Source: Candidatus Binatia bacterium
Lineage (GTDB): Bacteria > Desulfobacterota > Binatia > Bin18
Assembly (NCBI GenBank): GCA_951812575.1
Contig: OX638322.1
Coordinates: 124,001 to 188,000 of the forward strand
DNA length: 64,000 nt
Direction of reading: 5' to 3'
The notes under the pieces: generated by a model
Database searches by the model: none
The model's input: the letters and a program-made list of their open reading frames with translations, nothing else
What the model was told of the DNA's origin: nothing
Position numbers and translations under genes: made by a program
In this document: positions 10,073 to 18,778 of the stretch, piece after piece
Numbering within the stretch: position 1 is the first letter of the stretch
Layout: each line of letters begins with the position of its first letter

Positions 10073-10220
10073 GGGACAGTTCCGGTGGGGAAGGCCGCAA
10101 GTAGGCCATTACCGCCGAACAAGATTCGACCTGCGTCGCCATCGCCCGAGTTGGACAGGTTACCAGCGGAGGCGGGCCTGGCCAGCGGCAGTCCTAAAAG
10201 GCGGTAAGCAAAAAGCAGTG

Positions 10221-12794
10221 GTGAAGAAATCGGGAATGCAGACATACGGCCTGCTGATCGCCCTGTTCCTCAGCCTGGGAGCCGCGCCGGCCGGAGCCCA
10301 GGACGTGCCCCCACAGGCGGCACAGCAAGAACAGGAAGGGGTCGTAGAGCTGGAAGGCGTCAGGGTGCTGGGCTCCCGGAATGAAGCACGCTCGGCACGG
10401 GATTCGCTGGTGCCGGTGGATGTTATTCAGGGCGAGGACTTGCAGACCTACGGCATCCGGGACATGGACTCACTGCTGTCCGCCAGCGTACCCTCCTATA
10501 ACGTCAACCAGCGTGCCGGCGATGCCGCCGCACTGGTCCGTCCGGCCAATATGCGCGGCCTGCCGCCCGACTCCACGCTGGTGCTGGTCAACGGCAAGCG
10601 CCGGCATCGCGCCGCAGTGATTACTTTTCTGGGGAACGGTATTTCGGACGGCGCGCAGGGGGCGGATATTTCGGTCATCCCGGCCATTGCGCTCAAGCGG
10701 CTGGAAGTGTTGCGTGACGGTGCTTCGTCTCAGTACGGCTCCGACGCCATTGCCGGAGCCCTGAATTTCGTGCTGCGCGACGACTCCGAGGGAGCCACGC
10801 TGGAAACGCGCTGGGGCCAGAACTACCACGGCGACGGCGACAAGGTGAGCGTGGCCGGCAACCTCGGCCTGCCGTTGACCGATAATGGCTTTGCCAACCT
10901 CAGCTTCGAGTTCATGAATGGCGACGAGACCAGCCGCAGCGTGCAGCGCAACGACGCGCGGGGGCTGATTGCCGCCGGCAATGACCACGTTCGTCAGCCG
11001 GCGCAATTTTTCGGCACACCTGCCGTGCAGTATAATTACAAATTCTTTGGCAACCTGGGCCTGGACCTGACCGACCGGCATAGCCTGTATGCGTTTGGCA
11101 ACTATGCCGGACGCAAGGCTGAAGGCCACTTCTTTTTCCGCAACCCCAACACCCGAAACGGGGTGTTCCGGGGCGACCCGCTTGAAGACGGCACGCCGAC
11201 GGTCCGGGTAGCCGACCTGTCCGGCGATCTCAAAGGCTGTCCGGTGGTACCAGCCAACCCGGCCGCAGACTACACCAATGTGAATCTGCCGGCCCACTGC
11301 TTTATTTTCAACGAGCGCTTTCCGGGCGGCTTTGCGCCGCGGTTCGGTGGCACTATGCAGGACTGGAGCGTCGCCTTCGGCCTGCGCGGGGAACTGTCCG
11401 ACAGGCTGGACGGCTGGCACTACGACCTGAGCGCCAGTTTCGGTCGAAACAGCATTGATTTCTTCATGCACAACACCATCAACCCCCAGCTCGCCCACCT
11501 GCAGACCGCCATTCCGACCTCGTACAAACCCGGCAGCTATAGCGAGTTCGACAAGGTGTTCAACTTTGACATCTCCAGGCCGTTCGACCTCGGCCTCCTC
11601 TATTCCGCGCTGAACCTGGCCTTTGGGCTGGAGTACCGAGAGGAAGAATTTTCAGCGAACGCCGGTGAGCCGAACTCCTGGAAAATCGAAGAAAGCCTGG
11701 CCCGCCAGGGTTTTGGCATCGGCTCCAACGGCTTTCCCGGCCTCAGCCCCACGCATGCCGGCACATTCAAGCGGGGCAGTTATGCCGGTTATCTCGACCT
11801 GGAGGCCGAGGTGATTAAAAACCTGACCATCGGCCTTGCCGGGCGATATGAGGCGTATGAGGGGATCGCGGACACCCTGGATGGCAAGGTGTCGGCCCGC
11901 TGGCAATTCCTGGCCGATATGGCCGTGCGCGGCTCGGTCGGCTCCGGCTTTCGCGCCCCGACCGTGGGCCAGGCAAACGTTCGCAATGTGACAACGTCGC
12001 TCATCGACGGAAGACTGGCGGACGAAGCGACCCTCTCCCCCACCGACCCGATTGCGCGACAGAAGGGCGGCCAGGAACTGGAGCCGGAAAAATCGGTCAA
12101 CTATTCCGTGGGCACGGTCTTCAGCCTGGGCAAGCTGGACGTTACCCTCGACTATTACCGCATCAAAATGCAGGACCGTATCGGGTTGACGAACACGCTG
12201 ACGCTGACCGAGTCGGATATAGCGGCACTCCTGGCCCGAGGAGTCGTGGACGCGAGCAGTTTTACCGGGGTGCGTTATTTTACCAACGACTTCGATACCA
12301 CCACGCAGGGTGTCGACCTCGTCGCGACCTACCCGCTGGAGACGTTCGCCGGCAGCACGCAGTTCACCTTTGTGGGCAACTGGAACAAGACCAAGGTTGA
12401 CAGCCGCAACCCGACTATTATCGACGCTGGGCGCGTGCGGCAGCTTGAAGACAATCTGCCGGAGTTTCGTTTCTCACTCACGAGTGACCACACCTATGGG
12501 CCGTGGCGGCTTTTGACCCGGCTGCATTTCTACGACGGTTTTTATGCGGCCTATCTGCGGGACTTGCCCATCGAGGCGGGCGAACGCTGGCTCGTGGACG
12601 CGGAACTCTCGTACACGTTTATGAACCTGCCGTTCATGGGGGTGCTGACCCTCGCCTTCGGCGCCGAGAACCTGTTCGATCAGTACCCGGCCAGAAATCC
12701 GTACGCACGCCTCGCCGGGGCGAAATACCCAGCGTCGTCACCCTACGGATTTGGCGGCGGTTTCTACTACCTGCGCGCCAGCTTTGAATTCTAG
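10221..12794 (+). CDS. TonB-dependent outer-membrane receptor 3
   Basis: 857 residues. I chose the second of two tandem GTG codons (10221), which aligns with the MKK-G-M-Y start of receptor 2; the ribosome site is poor and expression may depend on upstream translation. It has a signal peptide (ends AGAQD), the plug domain with QGEDLQTYGIRDMDSLLSA, and a barrel ending RASFEF. Some barrel loops are shorter than in receptors 1 and 2. It is followed after only 11 bases by receptor 4, so these two form an operon. Confidence 0.9.
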   Translation: MKKSGMQTYGLLIALFLSLGAAPAGAQDVPPQAAQQEQEGVVELEGVRVLGSRNEARSARDSLVPVDVIQGEDLQTYGIRDMDSLLSASVPSYNVNQRAGDAAALVRPANMRGLPPDSTLVLVNGKRRHRAAVITFLGNGISDGAQGADISVIPAIALKRLEVLRDGASSQYGSDAIAGALNFVLRDDSEGATLETRWGQNYHGDGDKVSVAGNLGLPLTDNGFANLSFEFMNGDETSRSVQRNDARGLIAAGNDHVRQPAQFFGTPAVQYNYKFFGNLGLDLTDRHSLYAFGNYAGRKAEGHFFFRNPNTRNGVFRGDPLEDGTPTVRVADLSGDLKGCPVVPANPAADYTNVNLPAHCFIFNERFPGGFAPRFGGTMQDWSVAFGLRGELSDRLDGWHYDLSASFGRNSIDFFMHNTINPQLAHLQTAIPTSYKPGSYSEFDKVFNFDISRPFDLGLLYSALNLAFGLEYREEEFSANAGEPNSWKIEESLARQGFGIGSNGFPGLSPTHAGTFKRGSYAGYLDLEAEVIKNLTIGLAGRYEAYEGIADTLDGKVSARWQFLADMAVRGSVGSGFRAPTVGQANVRNVTTSLIDGRLADEATLSPTDPIARQKGGQELEPEKSVNYSVGTVFSLGKLDVTLDYYRIKMQDRIGLTNTLTLTESDIAALLARGVVDASSFTGVRYFTNDFDTTTQGVDLVATYPLETFAGSTQFTFVGNWNKTKVDSRNPTIIDAGRVRQLEDNLPEFRFSLTSDHTYGPWRLLTRLHFYDGFYAAYLRDLPIEAGERWLVDAELSYTFMNLPFMGVLTLAFGAENLFDQYPARNPYARLAGAKYPASSPYGFGGGFYYLRASFEF

Positions 12795-12805
12795 CGGGGA
12801 AAGGG

Positions 12806-15382
12806 ATGAAAACCATACGGTGGCCGTTTTGGGGAGTAGCGGCGCTCTTCATTCTGCTGGAAGCAGTGACAGCCAGATCGCAGGAGGTGGAATCGCCAGC
12901 GGAGGTCGTCGGGCTTGACACCTTGCAGGTGGTCGGCTCGCGCGTGGCGGACCGCTCGGCCCAAGACTCACCCGTGCCGGTAGATATCATTCAGGGCGAG
13001 GACTTGCAGACCTACGGCATCCGGGACATGGACGCGTTGCTGTCCGCCAGCGTCCCGTCCTATAACGTCAACCAGCATCCCATCAGCCAGGACGCCACCT
13101 TTATACGACCGGCCAATCTGCGCGGGCTACCGCCCGACTCCACCCTGGTCCTCGTCAACGGCAAACGCCGCCACCGCTCCGCCGTGATTGCCCTGGCCGC
13201 AGACGGCAGCAATCACGGAACGCAGGGCGCCGACCTGTCCGTCATCCCGGCTATCGCCCTGGAGCGGGTCGAAGTCCTGCGCGACGGCGCTGCAGCCCAG
13301 TACGGCTCGGACGCCATCGCCGGCATCCTGAATTTCAAGCTGAAGGAGGCGTCCGAGGGTCTGTCGCTGCACACCAGTTGGGGCCAGACCTACCACGGCG
13401 ACGGTGACAAGGTGAATGTCGCCGCCAACCTCGGCCTGCCGCTGACCGACAACGGTTTCGCCAACTTCAGCTTCGAGTTCCTGAACGCCGACGAGACCAG
13501 CCGTAGCGTGCAGCGCAGGGATGCGCGAGGGCTGATCGAGGCCGGCAATGCGCATGTGCGCCGACCCGCAGCCCAGATATGGGGAGCGCCCGAGGTGCAG
13601 TACGACTATAAGTTCTTCGGCAACCTCGGCCTGGACCTGGAGGCGCTCGACGCTCGGCTGTACGCCTTTGGTAATTATGCGGAGCGTAAGGTGGAGGGCG
13701 GCTTCTTTTTCCGTAACCCCAACACGCGCGGGGGTATCTTCAGAGGCGACCCGCTTGAAGATGGCACGCCTACAGTCCGGGCAGCCGACCTGTCCGGCAC
13801 TGGCCTCGGCTGTCCGGCCGTGCCCGCCAACCCGGCCGCCGACTACACCAGTATGAATCTGCCCGATCACTGCTTCCTCTTCAATGAGCGTTTTCCAGGT
13901 GGTTTTACGCCTCGTTTTGGCGGCTACCTCCAGGACTGGAGCATCGCCTTTGGCCTGCGCGGGGAGATGGCGAGTGCCTCGACGCTGCTCAACGGCTGGT
14001 CGTACGACGCCAGCGCCAGCTTCGGCTACAACAGCGTGGATTTCTTCATACACAACACCATCAACCCGCAGTTGGCCGCCCTGCGTACCGCTATCCCCAC
14101 GAAATACCGACCCGGTGGAAACGCGCAGTTTGAGCGGACCTTCAACCTGGATATTGCCCGGCCCCTGGATATCGGCCTCTTCCACTCTCCGCTGAACGTG
14201 GCCTTCGGATTTGAATATCACATGGAGGAATTCCAACAGAAAGTTGGGGAAGCGCAGTCCTGGTTCATCGATGAAGACCTGAGAAATCAGGGCTTCAGCA
14301 TCGGCTCCAACGGGTTTGCGGGCTACCGACCGGATTCGGCCGGCGTGTTCGAACGAAACAACTATGCGCTGTATCTGGACCTGGAGGCTGAAGTGATACA
14401 GTCCCTCAGCCTCGGGCTGGCCGGGCGCTATGAAAACTTCGACAGCGCCATAGGAGAGTCGCTGAACGGCAAGGCTTCGGTCCGCTGGCAACTGCTGGAC
14501 GCTCTGGCCCTGCGCGGTTCGGTCGGTTCGGGCTTCCGCGCTCCGACGCCGGGACAGGCCAACATCCGAAAAATCAACTCGCAGTTTACTACCGCAGGCT
14601 TGGTCGACCAGGGCATTTTCCCCTCGCGTCACCCGGTCGCCGCCTTCTTCGGAGGCCGGCCGCTGAAGTCGGAAAAGTCGGTCAACTATTCCGTGGGTAG
14701 CGTGTTCAACGCCGGCGCCTTCAGCCTGACCGTTGACTATTACCGGATCAAAATTCAGGACCGTATCGGGCTGACGCAGGATTTCAGAGTCTCAGCCGAG
14801 CAGCGGGCGGCCTTCAACCGTCTCGCTCCCGACGCGAGTACCATCACCTCGGTACGCTACTTCACCAACGCGTTCGACACGACCGTGCAAGGGATTGACG
14901 TGGTGGCGACCTATCCGCTGGCAACGCGGGCTGGCGACACCGTGTTGACTTTCGCCGGCAACTGGAACGACTTGAACCTCGACAGCCGCGACCTGCACGT
15001 CATCAATGACAAACAGGTGCGTCAGATGGAGGACGGCTTGCCGGAATTCCGTTTTTCGCTGACCGCCGACCATGTCTTCGGGCCGTGGCGGTTTTTGACC
15101 CGCGTGCATTTCTACGACGAATTTTTTGAAGCCCACGCCAACACTGATACACGCTTCCTGACCGCTGGAGAGCGCTGGCTGGTGGACGTCGAAGCCTCGT
15201 ACACCCTGCTGACGCTGCCCTTCACCCAGGCGGTGATTCTTGCGGTTGGTGCGGAAAACGTGTTCGATCAATACCCGCGCAGAAATCCGTACGCGCGCGA
15301 CCTGGGCGCGAAGTACCCGGAATCCTCACCCTACGGCTTTGGCGGCGGCTTCTACTATGTGCGGGCCGGCTTGGAGTTCTAG
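12806..15382 (+). CDS. TonB-dependent outer-membrane receptor 4
   Basis: 858 residues. A signal peptide (MKTIRWPFWGVAAL to about residue 25, ending ARSQ), plug and 22-strand-type barrel follow the pattern of the other three copies. The protein ends RAGLEF. GGGGAAAGGG precedes the ATG, and the gene follows receptor 3 after 11 bases. Its stop codon overlaps the convergent hpnL-like stop in a CTAG palindrome (15379-15382). Confidence 0.92.
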   Translation: MKTIRWPFWGVAALFILLEAVTARSQEVESPAEVVGLDTLQVVGSRVADRSAQDSPVPVDIIQGEDLQTYGIRDMDALLSASVPSYNVNQHPISQDATFIRPANLRGLPPDSTLVLVNGKRRHRSAVIALAADGSNHGTQGADLSVIPAIALERVEVLRDGAAAQYGSDAIAGILNFKLKEASEGLSLHTSWGQTYHGDGDKVNVAANLGLPLTDNGFANFSFEFLNADETSRSVQRRDARGLIEAGNAHVRRPAAQIWGAPEVQYDYKFFGNLGLDLEALDARLYAFGNYAERKVEGGFFFRNPNTRGGIFRGDPLEDGTPTVRAADLSGTGLGCPAVPANPAADYTSMNLPDHCFLFNERFPGGFTPRFGGYLQDWSIAFGLRGEMASASTLLNGWSYDASASFGYNSVDFFIHNTINPQLAALRTAIPTKYRPGGNAQFERTFNLDIARPLDIGLFHSPLNVAFGFEYHMEEFQQKVGEAQSWFIDEDLRNQGFSIGSNGFAGYRPDSAGVFERNNYALYLDLEAEVIQSLSLGLAGRYENFDSAIGESLNGKASVRWQLLDALALRGSVGSGFRAPTPGQANIRKINSQFTTAGLVDQGIFPSRHPVAAFFGGRPLKSEKSVNYSVGSVFNAGAFSLTVDYYRIKIQDRIGLTQDFRVSAEQRAAFNRLAPDASTITSVRYFTNAFDTTVQGIDVVATYPLATRAGDTVLTFAGNWNDLNLDSRDLHVINDKQVRQMEDGLPEFRFSLTADHVFGPWRFLTRVHFYDEFFEAHANTDTRFLTAGERWLVDVEASYTLLTLPFTQAVILAVGAENVFDQYPRRNPYARDLGAKYPESSPYGFGGGFYYVRAGLEF

Positions 15383-16425
15383 CCTGACCGGCGGGTCGGC
15401 TGCTGATCGGGGCGGGAAGTTTTCTCCGGGAAGAAGGCGTAGCCGGCTCGGGCCAGAACGATCAAGCCAACTGAGTTATAGACGGCCTCACGCGCACGTT
15501 TGAGGAGCATCAGCGTCAGGCCGGCGCCCTCCTCAATGCCGAGCAGACGGCAGAGGAATACCCCACCCGCCTCGCGCACCCCCAGCGCGCCAGGGATGAT
15601 GAGCGCCGCGGCCGTGACAGGTTGAATCATAGTTTCAATAATGAGGGCGTCCATCCAACTGACCGGTGCGCCGATCAGAATCAAAAACACATAGACTTCC
15701 ACCGCTCCAACCGCCCAGCCCAGAAAATGGTACAGGCTGGCCACAAGAAAATCTTTGGCGTCTCCGTCATACAGATGAAAAAGATGCGCATCGACGTGTT
15801 TGGCCCGCTCCTGCCAGCGCGCCAGGCGGTTCCAGTTGGGAAATCGGCGCCGCAGCCATCCAACACATTTTTCAACAAGTCCCCGCTGCTGCCAGCGTAC
15901 GATGAGCATCACAAACCCGTACGCCATGACAGAAACGGCACCGAATATCCACCAGGCATGGTAGCCGACATCCAGACGGTACAGAAAAAATGGCAGACCC
16001 AGCACAATAAAAGCAACCTGAGAGACGGTCAGAGCGGTCTTGGCAGCAACAACCGACGCCGTGCCAATATCGGAGGTCACACCGTATTGTCGCAGCAGAT
16101 AGACCTTGACGGCTTCGCCACCGACATTCGCCGTTGGGGTCAGATTATTGATGGCCTCGCCGGCCAGTCGGGTTAACGAGAGCTGAAGAACGGAGAGCTG
16201 CTTGGCGGCCGCTGAGCCACCCATGGTATAGCCCCAGCCCTTGGCGTCAAACAGCGCTACAAAGCTCTGAGGGATCAGGACCAGGGGAGCGAGCCAGCCG
16301 ATGTGGTACAGGTGCTGGCCGACCTCAGCAATGCCAACCTTCCAGAAGAGCACTCCCAACAAACTGAGGCCGAGCAGAGCTGCGCCAAGCTGGAGGGCTC
16401 GGCTCTTTTTCTGCTCCGCTGTCAT
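15379..16425 (-). CDS. HpnL-like lysylphosphatidylglycerol synthase/UPF0104 membrane protein
   Basis: 348 residues with about eight hydrophobic segments and the loose pattern of the UPF0104/lysylphosphatidylglycerol-synthase transmembrane family (NLTPTANVGGEAVKVYLL in the middle, IPGALGVREAGGVFL near the end). The family includes HpnL of hopanoid clusters, thought to move lipids across the inner membrane. Finding it beside hpnIJK, on the far side of the receptor array, supports that role, but other UPF0104 members also look like this. No close ribosome site was seen. Confidence 0.7.
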   Translation of the reverse strand: MTAEQKKSRALQLGAALLGLSLLGVLFWKVGIAEVGQHLYHIGWLAPLVLIPQSFVALFDAKGWGYTMGGSAAAKQLSVLQLSLTRLAGEAINNLTPTANVGGEAVKVYLLRQYGVTSDIGTASVVAAKTALTVSQVAFIVLGLPFFLYRLDVGYHAWWIFGAVSVMAYGFVMLIVRWQQRGLVEKCVGWLRRRFPNWNRLARWQERAKHVDAHLFHLYDGDAKDFLVASLYHFLGWAVGAVEVYVFLILIGAPVSWMDALIIETMIQPVTAAALIIPGALGVREAGGVFLCRLLGIEEGAGLTLMLLKRAREAVYNSVGLIVLARAGYAFFPEKTSRPDQQPTRRSG

Positions 16426-16527
16426 ACCTGGATTTCTCTACGGAACAGCGGACGGAGGAAAGGCGGTACGGGCTGCAAGCAATCGCTCTCTTGTCCGGGT
16501 GTTTGTCCTGGGTCTGTTGCGTACCGG

Positions 16528-17427
16528 CTATTCAGGGGCTCCGGACGGGAGGCCGGCCATCTCTCGAAGAACGGTCGCCAGCGCCCCCCAGTCGAGGTCG
16601 CCCCGACCTCTGGCAAAGGCGGCCCGTAAATGATTGTCGGCCAAGTCGGCCAGCGGTAAGGGTGCGACCACATCTTTGGCCAGCTTCTGCATCAGCCCGA
16701 CATCTTTCAATCCCAGCGCCAGCGCAAAGCCCGCAGGAACAAACTCCTGCTTGGCGATCCGGCTGCCATAGCCTTGAAACAGAGGCACGGGCAGCAGCGC
16801 CCGAATCAACTCCAGGACGGTCTCGTTCTGTAAGCCGCCCTTCTCGGCCAGGGTCAGCGCCTCACTGAGAGTTTCGATGCCGGCAATCACAAAAAAGTTC
16901 CCCACCAGCTTAAGCACATTGGCGAGGTGAGGTTCTTCACCCACCACGATGACTCCCTGCCCCATGACCTCGAACGCGGGTCGGCAGCGATCAATGGCCG
17001 CGGCTGCGCCAGCCGGACAGATCCACAGTTTTGCCGCGGCTGCGGCCTCCGGACGGCCGAAGACCGGCGAGGCCACAAAATGCGCTCCCCGGTCGTGATA
17101 CAGCGGCGCCAGTTCTTTGGTCACATCGGGGGAGACGGTACTCATATCAACGTGAATTCCGTCCGGTTTGAGGCCGGCCAGAATGCCGTCCTCGCCCAGC
17201 GCAATCGCCCGGAGCGCGGCATCGTCGGCAATAATGCTGATCACAATATCAGATTGCGCGGCCAACTCACGGGGGGAATTGGCCCACCGCGCTCCGTTTT
17301 GGCGCAGGGTGTCGGCCCGTGAGGCCGTGCGATTAAAAACCGCGAGGGGAAAATCGGCATCGAGCAGATTTTGCGCCATGGGCAGGCCCATCCGGCCCAG
17401 TCCAATAAAGCCAATCGAGGAAGTCAT
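16528..17427 (-). CDS. NAD(P)-dependent beta-hydroxyacid dehydrogenase (HIBADH family)
   Basis: 299 residues, the usual length. The N-terminus IGFIGLGRMGLPMA is the Rossmann dinucleotide site of the 3-hydroxyisobutyrate/6-phosphogluconate dehydrogenase family. ASPVFGRPEAA is the substrate-loop region and LKLVGNFF contains the expected catalytic lysine. The substrate could be 3-hydroxyisobutyrate, tartronate semialdehyde, glyoxylate or succinic semialdehyde; sequence does not decide. The 5' leader contains a 9-bp repeat array whose first unit supplies the AAAGGA ribosome site ten bases from the ATG. Confidence 0.85.
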   Translation of the reverse strand: MTSSIGFIGLGRMGLPMAQNLLDADFPLAVFNRTASRADTLRQNGARWANSPRELAAQSDIVISIIADDAALRAIALGEDGILAGLKPDGIHVDMSTVSPDVTKELAPLYHDRGAHFVASPVFGRPEAAAAAKLWICPAGAAAAIDRCRPAFEVMGQGVIVVGEEPHLANVLKLVGNFFVIAGIETLSEALTLAEKGGLQNETVLELIRALLPVPLFQGYGSRIAKQEFVPAGFALALGLKDVGLMQKLAKDVVAPLPLADLADNHLRAAFARGRGDLDWGALATVLREMAGLPSGAPE

Positions 17428-17437
17428 ATCTGCTTTG

Positions 17438-17580
17438 TCCTTTGGGTCCTTTGAGTCCTTTGAGTCTATGGGGTCCTTTGGGTCCTTTGGGTCCTTTGAG
17501 TCCTTTGGGTCCTTTGGGTCCTTTGGGTCCTTTGGGTCCTTTGGGTCCTTTGGGTCCTTTGGGTCCTTTGGGTCCTTGAG
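17438..17580. repeat. 9-bp tandem array, about 16 units of TCCTTTGGG
   Basis: Fifteen full 9-base units and one 8-base unit are nearly perfect; a few units read TCCTTTGAG and one TCTATGGGG. On the minus strand each unit reads CCCAAAGGA, an SD-like core, and the array lies in the leader of the minus-strand dehydrogenase gene. Because the unit is a multiple of three, open frames run through it (Gly-Pro-Lys repeats), but these are artefacts. Confidence 0.95.
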
Positions 17581-17581
17581 T

Positions 17582-17624
17582 CCGACTCAACAGACTCAAT
17601 AGACCCAACAGACTCAACAGACCT
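17582..17624. repeat. degenerate short array, approximately inverted to the 9-bp array
   Basis: Units such as GACTCAACA, GACTCAATA and GACCCAACA follow the main array. Their reverse complement (TGTTGAGTC, TGTTGGGTC) resembles the TTTGGGTCC/TTTGAGTCC units, so the two arrays could fold on each other imperfectly. Confidence 0.75.
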
Positions 17625-17628
17625 AATC

Positions 17629-18018
17629 TCAGTGCATGGCGTGCGGCTCGCGCAGAATAAACTCGGCGATTTCCGCATCAAACTGCTCGCCGTCAGCCGT
17701 CGTCATCTGATAAGTGCCGCGCATGGAACCGAAAGGTGTGCTCAGCGGACAGCCCGAGGTGTATTCAAAAGATTGGCCCTGCGCCAGGACGGGCTGCTCG
17801 CCCACCACACCCGGTCCTTTGACTTCTTCCACATGGCCGGTGGCGTCGGTAATAATCCAGTGGCGGGTCATGAGCTGGGCGGTGACCGACCCTTCGTTGG
17901 TGATACGGATGGTATACAGGAAAAACCACTGGCTCTGCTGAGGAGAAGAGCGGGTCGGATCGTATTGGGTTTCCACGCTGATGCGAATCCCTCGGGTGAC
18001 TGTTTCAGAGGCTGGCAC
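17629..18018 (-). CDS. apaG: ApaG domain protein
   Basis: 129 residues when started at the GTG at 18018, which sits five bases after AGGAGGAG and gives the normal ApaG length; the longer reading to 18117 adds a Cys-rich tail that is unlikely. Motifs YTIRITNEG, RHWIITDATG, EVKGPGVVGEQP and GTYQM are typical of the ApaG immunoglobulin-like fold. The biochemical role of ApaG is unsettled (it is linked to Ap4A metabolism and to cobalt/magnesium phenotypes in enterics). The HIT gene lies just upstream, which fits a nucleotide-polyphosphate theme. Confidence 0.9.
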   Translation of the reverse strand: MPASETVTRGIRISVETQYDPTRSSPQQSQWFFLYTIRITNEGSVTAQLMTRHWIITDATGHVEEVKGPGVVGEQPVLAQGQSFEYTSGCPLSTPFGSMRGTYQMTTADGEQFDAEIAEFILREPHAMH

Positions 18019-18113
18019 GCTGTCTCCTCCTCTTTCTCTCATTGGCACGCATGTCGGACAAACACATCGGAGTGTATGACCGCCCCGCCAGCGCGTCAAC
18101 CAAGTGTAACAAC

Positions 18114-18545
18114 TCACTCTTCAGCCAACGCCGCTGCGATATCTGTCGCCAGCCGCTGGCCTGCCTCATTCTCCATCGTTCCTGCCGGCCATTCAATGCC
18201 GAGCCCCGTGCCTTCAGCCGAATCCGGGAATCTGGGAATAATATGGAAGTGGACGTGCATAACGGCCTGGTGTGCGCTGGCGCCGTTATTTTGCAAGATG
18301 TTGAACGCCGTGGCTCCGCTGGCTTTGAGGACGGCTCGGCTCAGCCGGGGCAGCACTCGGCCAAGGGCCGCCGCGGATTCATCCGAAAGCTGGTCGAGCG
18401 TTTCTGCCGGCTCCTTTGGGATGAGCAGGGTATGGCCGCTGCTCAGCGGGCCAATATCAAGAAAGGCGAAGACCTGGTCGTCTTCATAGATTTTGTGACA
18501 CGGAATCTCGCCCGCAATGATTTTCAGAAAGATTGTTTCTGCCAT
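18114..18545 (-). CDS. HIT-family nucleotide hydrolase
   Basis: 143 residues. The histidine triad HVHFH lies at about 97-101 within HQAVMHVHFHIIPR, and the N-terminal FLKIIAGEIPCHKIYEDD is typical of Hint/FHIT-type proteins. I chose the ATG at 18545 (MAETIF) over one six codons earlier. Family members hydrolyse AMP conjugates or diadenosine polyphosphates. It is just upstream of apaG, probably in one transcript. Confidence 0.92.
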   Translation of the reverse strand: MAETIFLKIIAGEIPCHKIYEDDQVFAFLDIGPLSSGHTLLIPKEPAETLDQLSDESAAALGRVLPRLSRAVLKASGATAFNILQNNGASAHQAVMHVHFHIIPRFPDSAEGTGLGIEWPAGTMENEAGQRLATDIAAALAEE

Positions 18546-18778
18546 GCCCCGAGCGTAGCGCATGGCCGGACAGGCGGCTAGGGTTTGGCCCCTGCACTAT
18601 TCAGAGCCCAACAGTTTTACAGAGGAGACTCTGCTTCCCCTCCCTGGAGAGACTTATATACAGTAATGCCCAAAACTCCTTACACCTAAAAGCCAGATTA
18701 TCACCCTAGCCTCCCTTCTTTATACTTATAGTATTATTCTGTGTGAGGGAGGAACGGAGAGCAATTGCGAATTGAGCA

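Noticed and set aside
13127..14632. 501-residue frame antisense to receptor 4
   Set aside because: Shadow of the high-GC codon pattern; no domain was recognised and the receptor on the other strand is certain.
17333..17617. collagen-like Gly-Pro-Lys repeat protein on the minus strand
   Set aside because: It is the translation of the 9-bp nucleotide array; it has no ribosome site of its own and overlaps the start of the dehydrogenase gene in another frame.
17438..17624. CRISPR-like array
   Set aside because: The unit is only nine bases with no spacers, and no cas genes are present.
17466..17681. Gln-Arg-Thr repeat protein on the minus strand
   Set aside because: This is another frame of the same array; it is an artefact of the repeat period of nine.
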